This document shows, one piece after another, positions 58,059 to 64,000 of a DNA stretch of 64,000 nt. The notes below the pieces were generated by a model. The model was given only the letters and a program-made list of their open reading frames with translations. It made no database searches and was not told the origin of the DNA. This DNA is from Hansfordia pulvinata (Eukaryota; Ascomycota; Sordariomycetes; Xylariales). Location: contig BJKQ01000007.1 of the NCBI GenBank assembly GCA_006538405.1, positions 2,852,001-2,916,000 on the forward strand, read 5' to 3'. How positions within the stretch are numbered: position 1 is the first letter of the stretch; each line of letters starts with the position of its first letter. The translations under genes were made by a program, and so were the position numbers.

Positions 58059-58873
58059 CTACCTCTGACCAATACTGGCGAACAGATGGTCGACAGATAT
58101 GGAATGGCCGGTAGAAATGGGATCTGGGGGCTGTTGGGACTGGCGAGAGGCAGCCCAGAGTTTTTTGATCAATGCGTAGGCCGTCGTCCTGCGGCCGCAG
58201 TTCTCGTCGTGAACCCAGAGGCCAATGCCCGACTCGCCGACCTTGAAGCTGAGAAGATCGCCCTGATCTTCACAATCTGTTATGTCCCTGAACTCGATCA
58301 ATTGGTTGTTCAGGCCTTTGCGGTTGAAGACGAAGATACAAGGGTCGGCGTGCGGACCGCAGCCGTCGTCATGACCGCGCCGGGGCTGAGTCTGATCTCG
58401 GCTGCAAACGAAAAGGGTGCCCTCCACGGAAGTCTTTTCCCAGTTACTGATTTGGGGGTCGAAGGCATACACGACGCAGAGATGCGCCGAGTGGAGGGTG
58501 TTGGAGACATAGCCCAGGTAGCGGTCCAGGACCTGATTGGAAAGCTCTTCAATGGAGCGGGCCGCGGCGACCGCAGGCGGCGCTGGGGGGCAGACGCCAC
58601 GCTGAACTGAGATGCGGCCGAGGCGGCGACCGCGGGGTCTACAGCGATGGTAGACTGTTGGCTTTCGTAGAGGGCGGCATACTGAGCAGGAGTGAAGTCA
58701 GAATATTGTTGGTACTCATAAAAATGTTGCTGCTGGGCTTGCAATTGAGCTTGCTGTTGAAGGTAGAACTGGTGCTGGGATGCGTTTCTGGCGTGAGCGT
58801 TGTGCTGCTGCTTTTGGGCGGGAGAGTTCTGTTGGTTCTGGTTTCGATTCTTGCGCGGCGTAGAGCGAGACAT
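58059..58873 (-). CDS. DCP1: mRNA-decapping subunit DCP1, one-base frame break
   Basis: Activator of the Dcp2 decapping enzyme in cytoplasmic P-bodies. The N-terminus MSRSTPRKNRNQNQQ and a Gln-rich stretch precede the EVH1-like DCP1 domain: ELSNQVLDRYLGYV, VVYAFDPQISNWEKTSVEGT, IFVFNRKGLNNQLIEF and GIGLWVHDE. The N-terminal part and the domain lie in different frames. They join at a C6 run on the coding strand (58585-58590) if one base is added, giving PPAPPAVAAARSIEELS and about 271 residues; I see no intron there. The C-terminus after KKLWAASRQSQQ is short. DCP1 and PUS4 are divergently arranged with 1.09 kb between their starts. Confidence 0.85.
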
Positions 58874-59965
58874 GACGGAGGTGGGCGCAGGGCCGTGATC
58901 GGGAGGTGTAGGTGGCGCGAAGCTGGGTCGCGAAGCTGGGTCGCGATGGTGACGGGTGCGTCCCGCGATCTTGAGGAGGCGGGATGGGGTGTCGGTGGGA
59001 AAAGATGAGGTTGCGCTATTCGGCGGACCGTGGTGTTGGCTGGTGGCTCGGAGCAAACAGAGGCTCTAAAGCGGGTTCGTTTGAGCCAGGCAGGAGGCAA
59101 GACGAGCGAGATAGTCGAATGGCGTGGTGGTGTGTGGGGATCCGCGGTCGGTAGTTCTCGTATGTGGGTGGTAGCGGTTGGTGCATGAAATGACGATGAT
59201 GATGCTGATGATGATTTAGGACGGATCCGGGATGGCAATGTGAAGTGGCGTTTGCGCGGCAGGTCCGTCGCGGGGCTGGACTCGGCCGCTGGGAAAGAGC
59301 TGACTGACTGCCCGATGCCTGTCCAGCTGGGCGCCGATTGGGAGTAGGAGGTACGGACAGGTAAGGCAAGGTCCACAGCGACCGGACGTGGGCTTCACAT
59401 GCAATGCGGGTAACTGGAGGAAAGACCGTGTCCGAAGACACCATGGAGTGCTGAAACCCTCCGAAAAGAAACCAGGAGCACGATCATAAACGACTGTGAA
59501 CATACGACCAGCAAGAAGCTGATCCTTCCCAGCTGACTCCCGTTTGAGGATAGCGTCTGAGACCTCCCCGTTCCTGGACTTTTTTTTTTGCTGCTCCCCA
59601 TCCACCGCGTCGCAGTGCGCAAAGTTCGTCGCAAAGCGCATTGAATTTCTCCATCTCGACCTGTATCGCTCCCTCCTGTGAATCCGCAATCAGTTTGCGC
59701 GACGGCTACAGCGGACCCGCCAATCGCGAAGACCCGCCATTGCCCACCTCCATTGCGACTGACTCGCCTCACGCGCTGCTGCATTCGTCTCCAGCAAAGA
59801 CTGCCAGACCCAGCAACGCCGCCTGCCCGCGCCGCCCGCACTGCCCTTGGCCGACCGCCCCGCGACGCCTGGTCTCGCAATGAACTGATGCCGGCTGCTT
59901 AATCCCCGTTCTCGCCAGCCCGCCTTATGAAATTCATTCAGCCTTTCGTTCAAAACCATCTCAAA
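58874..59965. other. Divergent promoter (DCP1 / PUS4)
   Basis: 1.09 kb. Open frames on the minus strand look compositional. An imperfect 13-base tandem duplication (GAAGCTGGGTCGC unit) lies near 58917-58946. A four-codon upstream ORF (ATG CCG GCT GCT TAA at about 59888) precedes the PUS4 starts. Confidence 0.45.
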
Positions 59966-61541
59966 ATGGCGGCCGCCAACTTGAATGGCGTTTTTGGTTG
60001 GTGACCCATGCTTGCCCATCTTCGCCTCCTTCTCCTGGCCCTGGCTCCGCCGATGCTGACTATCCAATTCTACAGGTATCACCAAGCCCGTCGGAATGAG
60101 TTCCGCGCAGGTCATTCGAAACTGCCAGGAGCGTTTTGGTCCCTCACAATTCTTCAAGCCCATGCTCGACGGCGAGAAACAGGCCAGAGCTATCGAGTCG
60201 CAGACGCAAAAGAAGAAGCGCCGCAACAAGAAAGAGCTTCGCGTCAAGATCGGTCATGGCGGCACCCTCGACCCCCTTGCCTCCGGCGTCCTCATCCTCG
60301 GCGTTGGCACCGGCACCAAGTCCCTCCAGTCCTTTCTCGAATGCACAAAGACCTACGAAACCACTGTTCTCTTTGGTGCCGCCACCGACACGTACGACCG
60401 CACCGGCAAGGTCCTGAAGAAGACTGCCTACGACCACATAACCAGACCTATGGTCGAAGAGGCTCTCAAGTCCTTCCGCGGCAACTACCAACAGATGCCC
60501 CCCCTCTATTCAGCCCTCAAGATGGAGGGAAAGCCTTTATACGAATACGCCCGCGAGGGCAAACCCATACCACGCGAAATTGCCACCCGGCCGGTCACCG
60601 TCACCGAGCTTGAAATCGTCGAGTGGCACGACCCGGGCACCCACCCGTACCGGTGGCCTTCGGAAGAGTCCACCAGCTTCGAGCGCGGCTTTGCCGAGCA
60701 GGTCTGGAAGGTCGGCAAGCAGCAGCTGACCTCGAAAAAGTTGTCACCCGAAGAGAAGGAGGAGGAGGACAAGGCTCTGGAGGCGCACGAAAACTTCAAG
60801 CGGAAGTCCGAGGAGAGGGTGGATGACCTCATCTACGACCGCGTCAACAAGCGCAATAAGTTGCCTAAAAAGGAGCCTATGATGTCCGGAGCTTTGGGCG
60901 AACCGCCTGCGTTCAAGAACAACCACAAGGGGACCGACCTGGTGCCACCGCCACCGGACCCCAGTGCCCCTGCACCGTGGGACGACAAGGGGCCCCCCGC
61001 CGTGAAAATCCGCATGACCGTCACGTCCGGTTTCTATGTGCGCAGTCTCTGCCACGACCTGGGTGCCAAGATTGGATCCGCAGCCTTGATGTCGGAACTC
61101 TGCAGAAGCCGACAAGGTGTCTTCGCGCTGGAGACGGACAGATGCATGGACCATGCTGACCTCGCCAAAGGCGAAGATGTGTGGGCACCGCGCATCGAGC
61201 GCATGCTGAACGTGTGGAACGAGGAACAGGGCTCAAAGGGTGCTGACAGGGCCAGCGGCCGGAGCACGGCACCCTTGAATTCATCACCCGGTTCGTCGAA
61301 GAAGCGTAAGGCATCTGTGGAAGCGAACGGAGATGAGGGGCAGGGGCTGAGAAAAACCAACATCGCGCCGGCAGCGAACCAGAGGGCATCGCCCAGTGCG
61401 GACGCTGTTGCCTCGCGCCGGAGCGCGTCGCCAAGCGCAGAGAATAAGGTGGCCACTCCCCTGTCCCGCGCGAGCAGAGACGGCGATGAAGAGTCGTGGG
61501 CAGGATTTGATGACCCCCCTGCAGTCGCAGCGCAGCAATAA
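59966..61541 (+). CDS. PUS4: tRNA pseudouridine-55 synthase PUS4 (TruB family)
   Basis: Converts U55 to pseudouridine in the T-loop of tRNAs; in yeast it serves both cytoplasmic/nuclear and mitochondrial tRNAs. Exon 1 59966-59996, intron 59997-60075 (79 nt, donor GTTGGT), exon 2 60076-61541; 498 residues. NGVFGITKPVGMSS is the TruB N-terminal motif and GHGGTLDPLASGVL carries the catalytic Asp76. MPPLYSALKMEGKPLYEYAR and VTSGFYVRSLCHDLGAKI are the other conserved blocks. A Lys/Glu-rich insert near residues 210-270 and a disordered Ser-rich tail are typical fungal extensions. An in-frame ATG at 59927 would add MKFIQPFVQNHLK, a possible mitochondrial presequence, so two start sites may be used. 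Confidence 0.92.
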
Positions 61542-62753
61542 GCGCAGCAATAATACAGCCGAATTTGCCAGCCAAAAACTCACGTGCCCACACTTCGTGG
61601 CGACTGCAATCAGCACGGTGCCTCTTGCCTCGTCCTGTGTGGGGTTGCGCCTTAACCCTTTTCGCCTTTTCGTGATTAAAAAATAAAAAGACGCAGCTTA
61701 CACATACCTAAATATCGCTGCTGTATTGTTGCTGACATGTAGGCGGCGCTGGGCAGTCATTCTTGCGCGTTGGGTTGGGCTTTATGATCATGCCTGCCTG
61801 CCATAATGTGCCGATCTTGACTGGCGAAGGCGAGAACCCATACGATTCTTCTCAATGAACGTTTGTGGTCCTTTCTAATTTGCCGCGGCCCAACTATCGG
61901 CACATACGTCTTTTGGCAGACTCGTGGGACGGCTGAGTAATAACAAGTAGAACGGTCAAGCGTCTGGGACGATGGCCGACAAGAAGGGATAGCGAAGTGC
62001 TGCCGAGAGACCAAGGGCATCGCTGCCGAGAGACCGCGGGCGCCTCGAAAATAATGATAGACAAGACAGTAGATACGGCAAACTCTGACTCTTTCAATTT
62101 CTCTGCCGCGTTCCGTTAGCTTCAGGCACTCATGGATCGTCTTTGCCCCTCAGAGCGGGATGATCTGGCAAGGATATGTGTGGCGAGGCGTGGTTGCTTA
62201 TTCGTGAGGTCAGCACATCAGCGTAGAGCGGACTTTGAATGACCGGCGAGCCCGTTTCCGCTCAGCCCGACCAGGCTTCTCCATGCCTTTTGATAGGTTG
62301 TGGAATCGAAGCTGATTAAGGTAGGCATATCATGACCTACATCGTCGGTAGGCAACGATACCGAGCGGCACCATACGTCGCCTCATCTGACACGGCGGCT
62401 CGGCCCGCTCTCTTGCTTATGGCGACGAAAGAAAATAGAATGAGAAAGGGGGATCTCATCTCTGAAGGCAAAATTCGAGGAAGGCATTCCAGGATCCCGA
62501 GAGTGCAGTTGACCGGAAGGGGACAAACCATCCCGACAAGGTCGGGACCGATCTGATGCGTGAGCGGTAGACGCCTCGAAACTGATAAAACGGGACATCT
62601 CCGAGTCCGCTGCCCATCAGTTCTCCTTCTCTGACTTCAACTTCAAAGATCAAGCCAGGTCATAACTCACCGTATCCTATTTTCAAAGTATTGTACTCTC
62701 TTTTCTCCAGAGAGGCCCTTTCAGCTCCACTCTCATCCAGAACCACTGTCGCC
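61542..62753. other. Intergenic region upstream of the secreted-protein gene
   Basis: 1.2 kb with no supported gene. More A/T-rich than coding DNA, including an AATAAAA-like signal near 61683 that probably serves PUS4. Confidence 0.5.
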
Positions 62754-63350
62754 ATGTTCGCTCAAAAACACGTCAGATCACTATTCTTTTTGGCGGTTCT
62801 GATGGCCTTGATTTGCCATTGCACCGCTGCTGGCTCCAAGGTCCAGACGGCCACGGTTTCGTTCAAGAAGAAGTCCCGGTGGGGCATAAGTAGTAGCCCG
62901 GACCCGATGGAATTGGTGGAAGATGTGCCTTTGAAGTTGCAGAAGGGCGTCATTGAGAAGAATGAGGTTCGCGTCATGAGAGAGGGCGGAAAGCGCGTCT
63001 CGGGAAGCTACACGATCTGGTGGTTCACTCAGAAATCGGCCGCGAGAAACTGGGTGAGTCAATGGCAAGAGTGGCATGAAGGCCAGTATACAACACAGGC
63101 GCCAAGGCTTCCAAACAAGAAAGATTTCCAGCTGGTCAGAGGTTCGTCTAGCATGTTAGACGCCAAAGACGGCGTGGACTTCGACAAGCTGCTGTCGCAA
63201 GACCACCACGACGTTTGCTACTTGGTGCTTATTCGGACCAAAGAGCGCGGGGTCCTTGGAAACGCCCAGCCTCTTGATCCTCAGGTAGCTGAACAGGAAG
63301 GAGAAGGGAGTGCTAGCCAATATTACAACAAACGAAGCTTGGGAAAGTGA
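62754..63350 (+). CDS. Small secreted protein, unknown function
   Basis: Intronless ORF of 198 residues from the ATG at 62754, which follows a CT-rich leader. Residues 1 to about 26 form a clear signal peptide (basic MFAQKHVRS, then LFFLAVLMALICHCTAA). The mature protein is basic and Trp/Lys-rich with only one Cys (in DVCYLVLIRT), so it is not a disulfide-stabilised effector type. It contains SYTIWWFTQKSAARNWVSQW and ends KRSLGK. I recognise no domain. It could be a lineage-specific secreted protein; whether it acts on a host or on the wall cannot be told from sequence. Confidence 0.7.
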   Translation: MFAQKHVRSLFFLAVLMALICHCTAAGSKVQTATVSFKKKSRWGISSSPDPMELVEDVPLKLQKGVIEKNEVRVMREGGKRVSGSYTIWWFTQKSAARNWVSQWQEWHEGQYTTQAPRLPNKKDFQLVRGSSSMLDAKDGVDFDKLLSQDHHDVCYLVLIRTKERGVLGNAQPLDPQVAEQEGEGSASQYYNKRSLGK

Positions 63351-64000
63351 TGGGGGGAGAGACCGAGCGATTTGAACAGAAAGGGAGATCTGGATGTACA
63401 TCATCATGACTCACGTGCAGTTCCAGGCTGTACAAGTATGATAGCATATCAGCATATCTGAGGACGCGTTCGCGATCCCGGACTCAATGAGTCTCTTTTC
63501 TGGTTTTATCATGTTTTTCCTCAGGTGCGGAATGGTATTTCGACTAGAGTGTGGCCAAATGAGCGTGGTGATGGGGCCCTTGCAGCGGTCGCTGCCGCCA
63601 GGGGGATGTGATTGGCAAGGGTGCATGAAGCGGCAAAAGATAAACGCCTGTCCATATTCACCGCGAGGTCGCAGTTGTTCCGATTACCTCCCTGGGTGCT
63701 GAGCGTTCGGACCGCCTGCCGACCAATTGGGCGAAGACTGGCAACCCACGCCAGTTTGTGTCCTCTTGGAGTGATTGCTGACTTGCTTCATTGCCTCGGT
63801 ATACACGGGACGGGGTGACTGACAAGCTAGAGGAGCTTGCGCATGATTGTGGCTCAAGAGCGCATGCTCAACGATTAAGGGAGACGGCGATACCGGCGAT
63901 GCTCAAGCAGTACGTGCAGAGTGCGCCGAAAGACGGCGGATGCGGGCGAACGCGGGCTGGCCATGTCATCAGGGAGGGCGAGATGATTTCACTAATAAGA
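63351..64000. other. 3' flank to window end
   Basis: 650 bases after the secreted-protein gene with no supported feature; the window ends here. Confidence 0.5.

Overview
The window is nuclear DNA of a filamentous ascomycete (Pezizomycotina, most likely Sordariomycetes). The genes carry short GT-AG introns, mostly 49-116 nt, with GTAAGT/GTGAGT-like donors and CTGAC/CTAAC-like branch points. Leaders are C/T-rich, coding DNA is GC-rich, and the gene set includes a class I hydrophobin, fungal-rhodopsin, CYP65-like P450, INO80, ARB1, CCL1, DCP1 and PUS4. I could not fix the genus from sequence alone.

Layout, left to right. 0.3-6.7 kb: lysophospholipid acyltransferase (+), Gfo/Idh/MocA oxidoreductase (-), mitochondrial-type NAD(H) kinase (+). 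8.3-17 kb: a class I hydrophobin (-) and a 746-residue Ser/Thr-rich secreted surface protein (+), separated by 5.6 kb of microsatellite-rich non-coding DNA. 21.6-31.2 kb: the INO80 remodelling ATPase (+), then the ribosome-biogenesis ABC-F protein ARB1 (-). 32.9-41 kb: a four-helix membrane protein (-), a PTP-type phosphatase (+), a small Cys-rich protein gene (-) recovered here by splicing by eye, and cyclin CCL1 (+). 43.8-50.6 kb: a rhodopsin-like membrane protein (+), an amino-acid permease (+) and a GPI-type two-FAS1-domain protein (-). 53.3-63.4 kb: cytochrome P450 (+), GH43 glycosidase (+), DCP1 (-), PUS4 (+) and a small secreted protein (+).

The genes do not form one pathway. It is a mixed housekeeping and accessory segment with cell-surface genes (hydrophobin, mucin-like protein, FAS1 protein, small secreted protein) among core nuclear and RNA genes. 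There is no transposon, CRISPR array, rRNA or tRNA that I can support.

The most important caution for a user is that six of the nineteen genes (oxidoreductase, NAD kinase, INO80 exon 1, CCL1, GH43, DCP1) each need exactly one extra base to restore a conserved reading frame. In every case the break lies at or beside a homopolymer of 4-6 bases and in the same direction (one base missing). This looks like a consensus error mode rather than six real frameshifts. Two signals are less expected: a multi-copy 8-mer TACTCGTA confined to non-coding DNA, and the small two-exon Cys-rich gene at 38.6-38.9 kb.
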